From Bin87 sp965203195 (GTDB taxonomy: Bacteria > Chloroflexota > Dehalococcoidia > Lucifugimonadales > UBA3495), in assembly GCA_965203195.1 (NCBI GenBank), contig OZ241860.1, forward strand, positions 1,178,001 to 1,242,000: DNA of 64,000 bases, in the 5' to 3' direction. Made by a program: the position numbers and the translations under genes. Of the stretch, positions 16,595 to 25,213 are shown piece by piece. The first letter of the stretch is position 1. Each line of letters opens with the position of its first letter. Below the pieces are notes generated by a model, which saw only the letters and a list, made by a program, of their open reading frames with translations, was not told where the DNA came from and searched no databases.

Positions 16595-16622
16595 TTGCGC
16601 CGCCCGGCGGATGCGCTATAAT
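16595..16622 (+). promoter_or_regulatory. Promoter of the aminotransferase gene
   Basis: TTGCGC at 16595-16600, a 16-bp spacer and TATAAT at 16617-16622, 34 bp before the GTG start at 16656. Confidence 0.6.
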
Positions 16623-16655
16623 ACGCCCCAATCCTTTGCTCACAGGGGGCATTAC

Positions 16656-17624
16656 GTGACTACCAACGGCGCCGCCAACGGCCAGGCTTCCTTCGATTCC
16701 GACCAGCTGCAAGTGTTCTTTCGCGGGCAGTTCGTACCCGTCAGCGAAGCCAAAGTGAGCGTAATGACCCACGCCCTGCACTACGGCACGGGCGTTTTCG
16801 AGGGCATCCGGGGCAACTGGAACGCCCGGCAGGGGGCGGTGAGCATCTTTCGGATGCGGGAGCACTACGAGCGCCTGCTGGACGGATGCCGCATCCTGCT
16901 GATGGACATCCCCTACACCGCCGACGAACTCGGCGACATCACCACCGAGCTGGTGCGCCGCAACGGGCACAACACCGACATCTACATCCGGCCTCTGGCC
17001 TACAAAAGCGCGGAACTGGTCGCCAACCTGAAGCTCCAGGATCTGTCCTCCGACTTTACCCTCATCACCGTTCCTTTCGGCAACTACCTGGGCAGCGACC
17101 GGCTGCGCTGCTGCACCTCATCCTGGCGGCGCGTGGATGACCCGATGATCCCGGCCCGCATCAAAGCCTGCGGCATCTATGTCAACAGCATCCTGGCCAA
17201 AACGGAAGCCACCCTGGGCGGCTTTGACGAAGCCATCCTGCTCAACCACGACGGTCATGTTTCCGAAGGCTCCGGCGAAAACCTCTTTATGGTCAAAAAC
17301 GGGCGCATCTACACCCCCGGCCTGGAGGACAACGCCCTGGGCGGCATTACCCGCGACACCGTAATGCAGCTGGCGCAGGTGGAACTCGGCCTGAATGTGG
17401 AACTCCGCACCATTGACCGCAGCGAGCTCTACCTGGCCGACGAAGTATTCCTCAGCGGCACCGCCGCCCACCTGACCCCGGTGGTGGAACTGGACCATCG
17501 CCCCATTGCCAACGGCGAACCCGGCCCCATCTCCACCAAACTACAGAAAATGTACTTTGACATCGTCGTGGGCGACAACCCCAAGTACAGTCACTGGTGC
17601 ACCCGCGTCAAGCCCGTGCGTTAG
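16656..17624 (+). CDS. ilvE: Branched-chain amino acid aminotransferase
   Basis: The 322-residue fold-type IV PLP enzyme has HALHYGTGVFEGIR near the N-terminus, the Lys-bearing segment ARIKACGIYVNSILAK, EGSGENLFMV and the phosphate-binding GGITRDTVMQLA, all typical of IlvE. It transfers the amino group between Leu/Ile/Val and 2-oxoglutarate. GTG 16656 is chosen because AGGGGG lies 5-6 bases upstream and the longer frame upstream lacks a family match. Its own promoter lies directly upstream. Confidence 0.9.
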   Translation: MTTNGAANGQASFDSDQLQVFFRGQFVPVSEAKVSVMTHALHYGTGVFEGIRGNWNARQGAVSIFRMREHYERLLDGCRILLMDIPYTADELGDITTELVRRNGHNTDIYIRPLAYKSAELVANLKLQDLSSDFTLITVPFGNYLGSDRLRCCTSSWRRVDDPMIPARIKACGIYVNSILAKTEATLGGFDEAILLNHDGHVSEGSGENLFMVKNGRIYTPGLEDNALGGITRDTVMQLAQVELGLNVELRTIDRSELYLADEVFLSGTAAHLTPVVELDHRPIANGEPGPISTKLQKMYFDIVVGDNPKYSHWCTRVKPVR

Positions 17625-17638
17625 GGCGTCCTGTCAAG

Positions 17639-18280
17639 ATGATGTTCTGGCTGTCCGGCGTGGCCGCCCTGCTGGGCTACCTGCTGGGCAGCCTGCCCAC
17701 TGCCTACCTGGCGGCCCGCCGCGCCGCCGGCAATGCCGCCGTTGACATCCGGCGGCTCGGCGACGGCAACCCCGGCGCCGGCAATATCGGCCGGATCTAC
17801 GGCGGACGCTGGGGCTACTTCGTGGGCGCGGTGGACATCCTCAAAGGCGCCGTCCCCGTGTTCGCCGCCGACCTGCTGGTTGGCCTGGCGGTTCCCGACG
17901 GCGGCCATCCCCGAGCCCTGTCGCCGCCGGCAATGCTGGCCGGCGCCGGCGCCGTGGCCGGCCACATCTGGCCCGTCTGGCTCCGTTGCCGCGGCGGACG
18001 GGGCGCCGCCACCGCGGTGGGCGTAACCGGCGCCGCGCTCACCGGGCCAGTGCTGCTGATGGCGCCGCCTGCCTTCGTCCTGCTGCTGGTCAGCCGCAGC
18101 GCCACTTTGGCGCTGGCATTCATCTGCGTAGCGTCTCTGGTAGTCGCCCGGGCCTTTTTCGGCGCCGGCTGGACGCCGCTGCTCTACTGCGCCGCCCTCT
18201 TTATCGCCGCGGGCGCGGCGCATCTCCGGTCGGCACGAATCCGCCCGGCGGCTACAACTACAATGCCGCCAGCATCGTAG
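17639..18280 (+). CDS. plsY: Glycerol-3-phosphate acyltransferase PlsY
   Basis: A 213-residue membrane protein starting MMFWLSGVAALLGYLLGSLPTAYL with the PlsY motifs LGDGNPGAGNIGR and HIWPVWLRCRGGRGAAT. It uses acyl-phosphate to acylate sn-glycerol-3-phosphate, the first step of phospholipid synthesis. It follows ilvE by 14 bp and its 3' end overlaps the convergent EamA gene by 23 bp. The overall length and several membrane helices fit the family. Confidence 0.85.
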   Translation: MMFWLSGVAALLGYLLGSLPTAYLAARRAAGNAAVDIRRLGDGNPGAGNIGRIYGGRWGYFVGAVDILKGAVPVFAADLLVGLAVPDGGHPRALSPPAMLAGAGAVAGHIWPVWLRCRGGRGAATAVGVTGAALTGPVLLMAPPAFVLLLVSRSATLALAFICVASLVVARAFFGAGWTPLLYCAALFIAAGAAHLRSARIRPAATTTMPPAS

Positions 18281-19166
18281 CGCCGGCTACGATCAGCGCG
18301 ATGGCCACGAACTTGGCCGCCAGGGTGGCCGGCCCCAGCGCTTCCCGCAGCAGGCCCACCATCCGCCAGCTCAACAGCGTCCCGATGATGAACACGAACA
18401 TCGGGCGCGTGGCCAGTATCGCCGCCGCCAGCGACACCGGCCCCACACTGAACGACCAGATAAACAGTAGTATGGCCAGCTGGGGCAGAATGCCCTCGCC
18501 GATGAGGAAAGTCGCCAGCGCCGGCGCGGAGCGTAGCCCCCGCGCCAGACGCCGCCAGTTGTCCGGCCGCCCGAACACGGCGAACACCGGAACCATGCCC
18601 AGTTCCTGCAACGCGAACACCGACCAGGGCGAAAGGTCGGCCAGGGCCAGTTTGGCCAGGAAAAACGACAGCCCCAAAGTAACGGAGCTGCCCACCAGCG
18701 CCGTCAGCCCCGGCGTCAACCGGAACAGCCGGCGTCCCGCGCCGGCGTCCAGCCCTTCGATGGACACCAGCGCCGCGCCCAGCACCACCAGCGCGATGGC
18801 CGTCCACTGGAGCGGCGATACCGGCTCCCCCAGAAAGACCAGCGCCAGCAGGGCTACCAGTATGGGGTTCGTCTGGCTGATGGCCACGGCGCGGGACGCT
18901 TCGCCCAGCTTCAGTCCCAGAAACAGCAACGCCAGCCCGGCGCCCAGGCTGAGGCCGGACAGCAACCCCACGGCGATGGCCGGCGCCGGCGCGTCCGCGG
19001 GCCAGCCCACGATGGCCAGCGCTATGCCGGCCCCCGCCAGGCGGGTGAGGATAGACCCGGCGCCCAGCGCGCCCACGCCGGGCAGGTAATTATCCAGCAG
19101 CCGCTTGTGGGCAATGTTCGCCAGCCCCAGGGCGGCGGCGCTGCAAATGGCGAGCAGGATCCACAC
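18258..19166 (-). CDS. EamA-family (DMT superfamily) transporter
   Basis: The 302-residue protein is made of about ten hydrophobic helices in two halves, each ending in the EamA pattern (LGLKLGEASRAVAISQTNPILVALLALVFLGEPVS in half one, GPVSLAAAILATRPMFVFIIGTLLSWRM in half two). It should be an inner-membrane metabolite or drug exporter; substrate unknown. It overlaps plsY at the 3' end. Confidence 0.85.
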   Translation of the reverse strand: MWILLAICSAAALGLANIAHKRLLDNYLPGVGALGAGSILTRLAGAGIALAIVGWPADAPAPAIAVGLLSGLSLGAGLALLFLGLKLGEASRAVAISQTNPILVALLALVFLGEPVSPLQWTAIALVVLGAALVSIEGLDAGAGRRLFRLTPGLTALVGSSVTLGLSFFLAKLALADLSPWSVFALQELGMVPVFAVFGRPDNWRRLARGLRSAPALATFLIGEGILPQLAILLFIWSFSVGPVSLAAAILATRPMFVFIIGTLLSWRMVGLLREALGPATLAAKFVAIALIVAGATMLAAL

Positions 19167-19181
19167 GGGGAACCAGGCGCC

Positions 19182-19583
19182 CTAAACGGCGGCCGGGCCG
19201 GCCGGCGCCAGGCCGGGATAATCGGCAACAGCAAGGTCGCTGCCCGGCGGCAGAATATGTCGCCAGATCGCTCCGACGACGGCCTTCATTTCCTCGTTGG
19301 AAACCCGACCGATCAACCCCTGTATCCGTTCGTCGGATACGGCTCTGATTTGACGGGGCAGCGCCCACGAACGCTTGGGCATTGCCACGGAGCGGATCGG
19401 CAACGCATAGGGATACCCGATTCCCGGGCGGGAGCCGGTAACGGGCAGGATGACGGCCATATTGCTTCGGGCGTTGGAAACGGCGTCGGTCAAAATCAGC
19501 ACCGGACGCCGGCCGGCCTGTTCGTGCCCCCGCGTCGGGTCCAGCTCGGCCCACCGGATCTGACCGGGCAGCAGGGCCGGCAT
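19182..19583 (-). CDS. MazF/PemK-family toxin (endoribonuclease)
   Basis: The 133-residue product starts MPALLPGQIRWAELDP with TRGHEQAGRRPVLILTDAV, the MazF core (GEIW..DP..G.EQ.GRRP.LV) and VILPVTGS. The family cuts mRNA at short motifs. The ATG at 19583-19581 overlaps the antitoxin stop by one base (TGATG), so the two are coupled. The upstream longer frame is rejected because it lies inside the antitoxin. Confidence 0.85.
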   Translation of the reverse strand: MPALLPGQIRWAELDPTRGHEQAGRRPVLILTDAVSNARSNMAVILPVTGSRPGIGYPYALPIRSVAMPKRSWALPRQIRAVSDERIQGLIGRVSNEEMKAVVGAIWRHILPPGSDLAVADYPGLAPAGPAAV

Positions 19584-20128
19584 CACTCCACCAGCATCCG
19601 GTTCAGATAGTCCACAATCGCATCCGGGTCGCCCGGCTTTTGTTGCCCGCGATACCATTTAGCAACGGCTTCAGCCGATGCGGAGCAGCCTTCCCAAGCC
19701 AGGCGTTCCGCAATTTTGCGGCAGCTCCAGCGCCGCTGTTGAATCAGGTAACGCAAGCGGGCGCGGACTTCCTCTTGACGCGCGCTTTCCCATTCGGAAT
19801 CGTCAGGGGCCATAGCGAGGCGGTCATCAATATCGTCCGGTACGACAACACGCAGTGGCGTCGGGCGTGGCGGCGGGGGCGGTTGTGGTTTGGTAAAGGG
19901 AACCATCCCTTCCTCGGCGATGGCCTTGTGGAACTCCTCATCGGTCATACCCCCGTAGGTTTCCCGTTCCCACCTGACAAACTCCTCAAACAGCCACCAG
20001 CCGATGCCGGCGTGGATGGCGGACTGGGCGGCATCGGCCAAGTCAACAAACCTGCCGGCGTCAACCCAACGCTGTAGTTGTTGCAGGTCGTACGGCTCAA
20101 TTTGGATTTCGCTGAAAACCGGCGCCAT
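19583..20128 (-). CDS. Antitoxin partner of MazF with HTH-like C-terminus
   Basis: A 181-residue protein encoded just upstream of and overlapping the MazF-like gene, as expected for its antitoxin. The N-terminal 80 residues are acidic (DLADAAQSAIHAGIGWWLFEEF), then a Pro-rich linker, then a C-terminal segment RLRYLIQQRRWSCRKIAERL..SASAEAVAKWYRG that looks like a helix-turn-helix. It is larger than ordinary MazE and puts the DNA-binding part at the C-terminus. The toxin-neutralising part is not identified. Confidence 0.6.
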   Translation of the reverse strand: MAPVFSEIQIEPYDLQQLQRWVDAGRFVDLADAAQSAIHAGIGWWLFEEFVRWERETYGGMTDEEFHKAIAEEGMVPFTKPQPPPPPRPTPLRVVVPDDIDDRLAMAPDDSEWESARQEEVRARLRYLIQQRRWSCRKIAERLAWEGCSASAEAVAKWYRGQQKPGDPDAIVDYLNRMLVE

Positions 20129-20225
20129 TTCCGTTCTTGCCCTCCGTTCATTGTCGCCGGCCTGCCGGCGGCTGCCCCGTTAGTATAGCCGGCGCGCCCG
20201 GTCGGTCAACAACCGGGCGGCCTGC

Positions 20226-20231
20226 TATAAT
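20226..20231 (+). promoter_or_regulatory. -10 promoter element
   Basis: TATAAT 32 bp before the ATG at 20263; the -35 region has no good match. Confidence 0.4.
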
Positions 20232-20262
20232 GCCTCGCAACATCGCCCGGGGAGGGAACGCT

Positions 20263-21393
20263 ATGGGCTGGTCAATTCATCATCCGGTGGGGCTGCTGCA
20301 CTGTACGCCGGCCGCCTGCCAGCTGGGCTACACCCTGTTTTCCACCACGCGCGGCGGGCGGGACGCCTACCTGATTGATCTGCGCGGCGACGTAGTCCAC
20401 CGCTGGCATTCCGAGGAAGGCATTCACTATGCCTGCCTGCTGGACAACGGCAACCTGCTCTGCCGCACCTTCCCGCCGCAGGACGCGGGGGGCGTAGAAA
20501 CCGTGGGCGGTTCCTCGGCCAGCGTCCTGGAGCTGGACTGGGACAGCAACATCGTCTGGGCCTACCGGGACGATATGCTCCACCATGACTACCAGCGGCT
20601 GCCCAACGGCAACACGCTGCTGCTGCTCTGGGAACCGCTGCCCCCCGACCTGGCGGCGCAGGTGCAGGGCGGCTTTGCGGTGGACTTCGCCCCCGGTATG
20701 CTGGGCGATGTGGTGCGGGAAGTCGCCCCCGACGGCGCCACCCTATGGGAATGGCGCTCCTGGGAGCATCTGGACCCGGCCGAGGACATCATCTGCCCCC
20801 TGGAAGCCCGCCGGGAATGGACGCACGGCAACAGCCTCAATGTTACCCCCGACGGCGATCTGCTGGTCAGCTATCGCCTCACCAGCTCCGTGGGCATTGT
20901 CGACCGGGCGACGGGCGCTTTCAAATGGAAATGGGGGCCCGGGGAAATTTACCACCAGCACCATCCTACCTGGCTGGACAGCGGGCGCGTGCTGATTTTT
21001 GACAACGGCGGCCACCGGCGGGGCGTCAGCTATTCCCGCGTCGTGGAAGTCGACCCGGCCACCAACGAAATTCACTGGCAGTACCAGGGCGCGCCGGCCA
21101 TATCCTTTTACAGCTACAACATCAGCAGCGCCGAGCGGCAGCCCAACGGCAACACGCTCATTTGCGAGGGCGCGCCGGGCCGTCTCTTTGAGGTAACGCC
21201 CCGGGGCGAAATTGTGTGGGAGTACATCAACCCCTTTGCGGTGTACAGCGCGGCGGCCGGCGGCCCCGCCGGGGGGATGGAATATTCCAACGCCACCTTC
21301 CGCGCGCATCGCTACGGCCCCGAGCATCCGGCCCTGGCCGGCCGGGATTTGGACCCGGCGCGCCACGCCGGCCTCAACCGCCTGCTGGCGTAG
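20263..21393 (+). CDS. Arylsulfotransferase (ASST)-like beta-propeller protein
   Basis: The 376-residue protein has repeated propeller-blade motifs (YLIDLRGDVVHRWH, LELDWDSNIVWAYRDDMLHHDYQRLPNGNTLLLLW, HHPTWLDSGRVLIFDNGGHRRG, RQPNGNTLICEG) matching the ASST family. There is no signal peptide from ATG 20263, which follows GGGGAGGG. ASST enzymes transfer sulfate between phenols through a His; H584-type catalytic context (MLHHDYQ) is present. Cytosolic homologs of this kind are common in marine bacteria, and their substrate is not known. Confidence 0.7.
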   Translation: MGWSIHHPVGLLHCTPAACQLGYTLFSTTRGGRDAYLIDLRGDVVHRWHSEEGIHYACLLDNGNLLCRTFPPQDAGGVETVGGSSASVLELDWDSNIVWAYRDDMLHHDYQRLPNGNTLLLLWEPLPPDLAAQVQGGFAVDFAPGMLGDVVREVAPDGATLWEWRSWEHLDPAEDIICPLEARREWTHGNSLNVTPDGDLLVSYRLTSSVGIVDRATGAFKWKWGPGEIYHQHHPTWLDSGRVLIFDNGGHRRGVSYSRVVEVDPATNEIHWQYQGAPAISFYSYNISSAERQPNGNTLICEGAPGRLFEVTPRGEIVWEYINPFAVYSAAAGGPAGGMEYSNATFRAHRYGPEHPALAGRDLDPARHAGLNRLLA

Positions 21394-21718
21394 GCGGCGC
21401 AACAGGCGCATTATGGTGTGGTCACCGCCTGATGCGCCTTCCCTTCACCTGGGCAAGTTTTTCGTCCATCCGGTACAGGGTTGTTTCCAGGTTGCACCGG
21501 CTTTGCAGCCCCATCCGGAAGGCTGGGCTGTTGCCCCAAAAAACGTCCGAGCAACAACGCCGTATCGGCGGCAACGGCTTGTCGCCCCTGGGTTATGGCA
21601 TTGATGCGACGGGGAGCAATGCCAATGGTAAGGAGGCCGCAGAGCAGGTCGATAATGAGCGGAACAAGGTACAGCTGCACTTTATGCATTTCTGGCCTCA
21701 TTCTGGTCAGCACTCTAG
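21394..21718. other. Gap with truncated array gene and IS5 target
   Basis: Contains the 5' end of an array-type small membrane gene on the - strand (21689 leftwards) followed by unrelated sequence, and the target site of the IS5-family element. No intact gene is supported. Confidence 0.5.
21411..21689 (-). pseudogene. Truncated two-helix membrane protein gene of the array
   Basis: From ATG 21689 the - strand reads MHKVQLYLVPLIIDLLCGLLTI, the start of the array membrane protein family (compare MHKVKLYVIPTIIELLFGFF at 24959), and then leaves the family after about 22 residues. The second helix IPWPAHE is missing. It marks the left-most trace of the array, separated from it by IS elements. Confidence 0.6.
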
Positions 21719-22526
21719 GCCGTGTTGACATTTTGGTGTTATCATTGCGGCATGGCAAACTTGGAACTGACATCCTACCAATGGGACAAAATCCTCGCCT
21801 TCCTCCGCAGCCGCTCCGACCTCTACGTCGGCTGTGAAACCGATTGCCGACGCTTCATCACCGCCGTACTTTGGATTGCCCGCGCCGGCGCCCCCTGGCG
21901 AATGCTGCCTGCGGAATACGGCAAATGGAACTCCATCTACCGACGCTACGCCAACTGGTGCGACCGTGGCATCTGGACGGCGCTCCACCAACACTTGGCC
22001 GATGACCCGGACACCGAATACCTCATCATTGACAGTACCATCGTCCGCGCTCATCCCGACGCCGCTGGCGCCCCTAAAAAGGGGGCGGTCAAGACGCTCA
22101 AGCGTTAGGGCGCAGTCGGGGCGGGTTCAGTACCAAAGTGCACATCACAGTGGACGGGCTGGGCAATCCTTTGCGGTTCATCCTGACGGGAGGCCAGGAG
22201 AACGACATTACCCAGGCCGAAGCGTTGCTGTCCGGTTATGCCGGCGAGTATGTGATTGCGGACAAGGGATACGATGCCCAGTGGCTGCGGGAGTGGATTG
22301 CGGAGTTGGGGATGACGCCGGTGATACCGGGGCGTTCCAACCGGAAGGTAGTGGTGGTGTATGACCCGGACCTGTACGGCGAGCGTCATTTGGTGGAGTG
22401 CTTTATTGGCAAGGTGAAGCGCTACCGGCGGGTGTTCACCCGGTTTGAGAAGTTGAGCCGGCGCTACTTGGGGTTTTGGCATTTTGCGGCGGCCCTCATC
22501 TGGCTACGCTGAAATGTCAACACGGC
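21719..22526 (+). mobile_element. IS5-family insertion sequence (808 bp)
   Basis: Terminal inverted repeats gccgtgttgacattt (21719-21733) and aaatgtcaacacggc (22512-22526) are perfect over 15 bp. Both are flanked by CTAG (21715-21718 and 22527-22530), a 4-bp target duplication of the YTAR type used by the IS5 group. It carries one transposase in two overlapping frames. The insertion splits a copy of the array leader, since the flanks join to give cattctggtcagcactctag then cgacgcaagg, like 27610-27660. Confidence 0.9.
21752..22512 (+). CDS. IS5-family transposase, made by -1 frameshift (orfAB)
   Basis: OrfA (21752-22108) reads MANLELTSYQWDKILAFL and ends IIDSTIVRAHPDAAGAPKKG; the second frame carries the continuing canonical transposase ALGRSRGGFSTKVHITVDGLGNPL through to ALIWLR at 22512. 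The frame change of -1 lies by taaaaaggggg at 22074-22084, a slippery site used by IS427-type elements. DDE residues: D in IIDSTIV, D in IADKGYD, E in LVECFIGK. The element therefore seems intact. Confidence 0.8.
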
Positions 22527-22561
22527 CTAGCGACGCAAGGACCGTCTGCGCACAGAACGGA

Positions 22562-22586
22562 CCGTCCGGTGCCGGACGGTTTTTTC
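22562..22586 (+). terminator. Terminator-like hairpin
   Basis: ccgtccgg at 22562-22569 pairs with ccggacgg at 22572-22579 followed by TTTTTT. It is the array leader's GC palindrome, here with a strong T-run. Confidence 0.5.
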
Positions 22587-22597
22587 TGTGGCGGCGG

Positions 22598-23674
22598 GTA
22601 GCGTTTCGTTTCAGGTGGTTTGGTTGCTCAGGCCCTGCTCTGGCAGCAACGCTAGCAGGTTGTGTTCCGTCCATACCGTCCCCAACTGCTCCCGCCGCCG
22701 CAACTCCCGATTGTGCCGCTCCAATCGCGACGTCGTCCGATGCGACGCCTGCCCCGTCGCCAAGTGACGCAGTCCTTTGGACAACGCTTTCTCACACCAG
22801 TAACCCGCCGCCCCAGCCGTCGCCCGCATAATCCGCCGTGCCCATGCCCGACCTTCCGCTAGACTGCCCGCATTCAACAGCCGCCGCGCTGCTGCATAAC
22901 CCGCCACCCAAATGTTCCTACGGTACTCCCGCAGCAGGTGAAACACGCACAACTGATGCTGCGCATCCCCGCCATAAACTAGCTCAATCCCTGCCGCGAT
23001 GGCCCCATCGCCAACACTGACCAAATGCTGCGGACGCTGCGCCCCCAACTGCCAGGCCCGGTCAATCACTTCGGCCCAAGGCCCGAAAGCGCCCAGGGCC
23101 GTTCCGGCAGCAGCGTTGCGGATTACCTTCAATTCAGTACGCCCCCGGCTGGTTCGCGTCCACAGGCCGTCCAGTTCCAGCGTTCCGTCCAGCGGCAACT
23201 GCGGCGCCGTCAAAGGCGACTTCCGCAGCCACTGGCAGACCGTACTCTTGACGCAGCCTACCCAATTTCCGGCGCGAGCGTAGCTCAATCCCGGCGCGGC
23301 CAGGTTGATGGCGATGTCACGGTTTTTTGGAAAACCGCTGGTAGCGCATTTCCTGGCCCAGCAGCGTCATGCCGCCAGCCATACGGCGGCGCTGCCCACA
23401 GCGGAACACAGGTATCTGCCGCGGACTTCGCCGTAACTGTTGGCAATGGCGCGGGCGTAGCGATGGTGGCGATGCATGGCCAGGCGGCAATGGTCGCAGA
23501 GGGGCTGGTAATCGTCCAGGGCTTGTTGGAGGGCGGCTTGGGGTTGGGCGGGGATTTGGCGTTTCAGCTGGGTTTCCAGGTGGTGTAGCAGTCCCATAGC
23601 GACGCATCTCCGGTGGAGATGTGGGGCGGGCATTGTACCCCCATCTATAACCAAACCACCTAAAAAGAAACGCT
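22598..23674 (-). mobile_element. Decayed DDE insertion sequence
   Basis: Imperfect 26-bp inverted repeats, agcgtttcgtttcaggtggt... at 22598-22623 and its complement at 23649-23674 (about 23 of 26 matching), bound a 1.08 kb element. Transposase frames on the - strand run 23654 to 22611 with at least two frameshifts. No target duplication is visible. The family is uncertain (mutator/ISKra4-like by its spacing and zinc-ribbon-like start CDHC). Confidence 0.7.
22611..23654 (-). pseudogene. Frameshifted DDE transposase
   Basis: The N-terminal part (MVIDGGTMPAPHLHRR, LCDHCRLAMHRHHRYAR) is in one frame, the middle (MAGGMTLLGQEMRYQRF) in a second, and the C-terminal part (LSYARAGNWVGCVKSTVCQWL, LELDGLWT, VGDGAIAAG, CVFHLLREYRRNI, SRLERHNRELR) in a third. 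The D..D..E triad is recognisable (LDGLW, GDGA, ERHN). The element is not expected to make transposase. Confidence 0.7.
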
Positions 23675-23685
23675 ATCGTTGCGGC

Positions 23686-24800
23686 AGGGCTATCGCATAT
23701 GGGAAATTGCGGTGTTCGGTATGATAGTGGCCAACGCCGCCTGGCGTAGCGTGGCGTGAGGTAGAGGTGATGCCGCCATGACCGAGTTCGCCAGCCTGTT
23801 CAGTGCCCCGGATGATCCCCGCGCCAGAAACGCCCGCCGCCATTCCCTCCACGACATCACATCCTGGCAATCACCTTTGGCGCCATGCTCTGCGGCGGCC
23901 AGACCAGCGCCGATATGGAGATTTTTGGTCGTTCTAAACGGGATCTCCTGCAATCCTTCTTGAAACTGGACAACTGCATCCCCAGCCTCGATACAGGTTC
24001 CCGACCGCTGGGTATGCTGGACCCCGCCGCTTTCCAGCAGTGGTTCATCGGCTTTATGCGGCAGTTTGCCGAAGGCAACGAAGGCATACTGGCCGTGGAC
24101 GCCAAATCCAACGGGATTACGGCGCTGCCCAGGCTGCTGGAAATGCTGACTCTGCGGGGCAAGGTGGTTACCGCTGACGCCATGCACTGCCAGCGTCAAG
24201 TGGCGCAGCAGGTGATTGAGCAGGGCGGCGACTACACCCTGGCCTTGAATGGCAATCAGGGCCGGCAGCGGGATGATGCGCAAGCTGTTCGGAACGACCC
24301 GGCCACGACGCTGGCCCAGGATGTCCAAATCAGCAAGGGACACGGGCGCATTGAAACCCGCATTGCCAGCGTCAGTTCCGATGTGGCCTGGCTGCAAGAA
24401 ACGCATCATTGGCCGGGCTTGTGATTGGTCAAAGATCGTGTCGTGGGCAAAGTGACCGCCATCCGGCGGCAGAACGGGGCCGAGAGCGAACAGAGCCGCT
24501 ACTACCTGCTGAGCGAAGCCTGTTCTGCGGAACGGCTCAACTACATTGTGCGGGGGCATTGGGGCATTGAGAACCGGCTGCACTGGGTGTTGGATGTGGC
24601 CTGCAACGAGGATCAGGTGCGGAACCGGAAGGGGAATTGCGCGGATAACCTGGCGCTGCTGCGGAAGCTGGCGCTGAATTTGGCGCGGTTGGAGGCGAGC
24701 AAAAGCTCCATGCGCAGCAATCTGAAACGGGTGGGTCGGGACGATGGCTTTCTCATCAGCATCTTGTCCCAATTCACCAAAATCCATATGCGATAGCCCT
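23686..24800 (+). mobile_element. ISAs1-family insertion sequence (1.1 kb, decayed)
   Basis: Perfect 17-bp terminal inverted repeats: agggctatcgcatatgg at 23686-23702 and ccatatgcgatagccct at 24784-24800. Inside is an ISAs1-type (H-repeat) transposase with two lesions. No target duplication is seen, which fits a left junction with a second element. On its right side it abuts the leader of an array PaREP1 gene. Confidence 0.85.
23778..24796 (+). pseudogene. ISAs1-family transposase with frameshift and stop
   Basis: The protein starts MTEFASLFSAPDDPRARNARRHSLHDI in one frame, shifts near 23860 to MLCGGQTSADMEIFGRSKRD, has an in-frame TGA at 24421-24423 (HHWPGL then LVKDRVVGKVTAIRR) and continues to RGHWGIENRLHWVLDV..ED at the C-terminus. 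The three blocks together cover a full ISAs1 transposase, including DAKSNG, DAMHCQ and the LHWVLDVACNED end. It is non-functional as read. Confidence 0.85.
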
Positions 24801-24838
24801 GGGTACCCGCGAGAAAGCGTTGTCGTTGCGGTGTTGCC

Positions 24839-24865
24839 ATTATACACTATCATACCGCATACCGC
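24839..24865 (-). promoter_or_regulatory. Orphan PaREP1-type promoter
   Basis: On the - strand this reads gcggtat-gcggtat-gatagtg-TATAAT, the same promoter as the array PaREP1 genes, but the coding part it should drive is gone: within 40 bp downstream lies the ISAs1 end. It has two 7-bp repeat units. Confidence 0.6.
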
Positions 24866-24958
24866 GCCGCAGCAACAAAACCGTCCGGCACCGGCGAGGC
24901 GGGTCTACGCGCCGACGGCCGTCGCGTCGCCGGAATGCTGACCAGAATGAGGTGTGAA

Positions 24959-25141
24959 ATGCACAAAGTGAAACTGTACGTTATTCCGACTATTATTGAA
25001 CTGCTCTTCGGTTTCTTTACCACAATCCTGTGGATCCTGTTCTGGACGCTGGTCATACCCTGGCCGGCGCACGAGGCTTTCGCCAGCGTAGTGGGCACCC
25101 TCGGCCCGTTGGCCGCAGGCGCGTGGGCCCTGATGGGATGA
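24959..25141 (+). CDS. Array two-helix membrane protein (60 aa)
   Basis: MHKVKLYVIPTIIELLFGFF starts the first helix; TTILWILFWTLVIPWPAHE continues to a second hydrophobic segment TLGPLAAGAWALMG. The ATG follows gaggtgtga. This copy is in + orientation, convergent with the - strand PaREP1 pseudogene at 25214-25733, so the whole unit is inverted relative to the rest. Family unknown; the size and two helices resemble holin-like proteins, but no lysis gene is nearby. Confidence 0.6.
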   Translation: MHKVKLYVIPTIIELLFGFFTTILWILFWTLVIPWPAHEAFASVVGTLGPLAAGAWALMG

Positions 25142-25213
25142 TGCGTTGACCCTGGGCGGCGGGATGACACCAGCCGCCCCACGCGGCTAACCAATCGGTC
25201 GGCTGGCGGCGCG

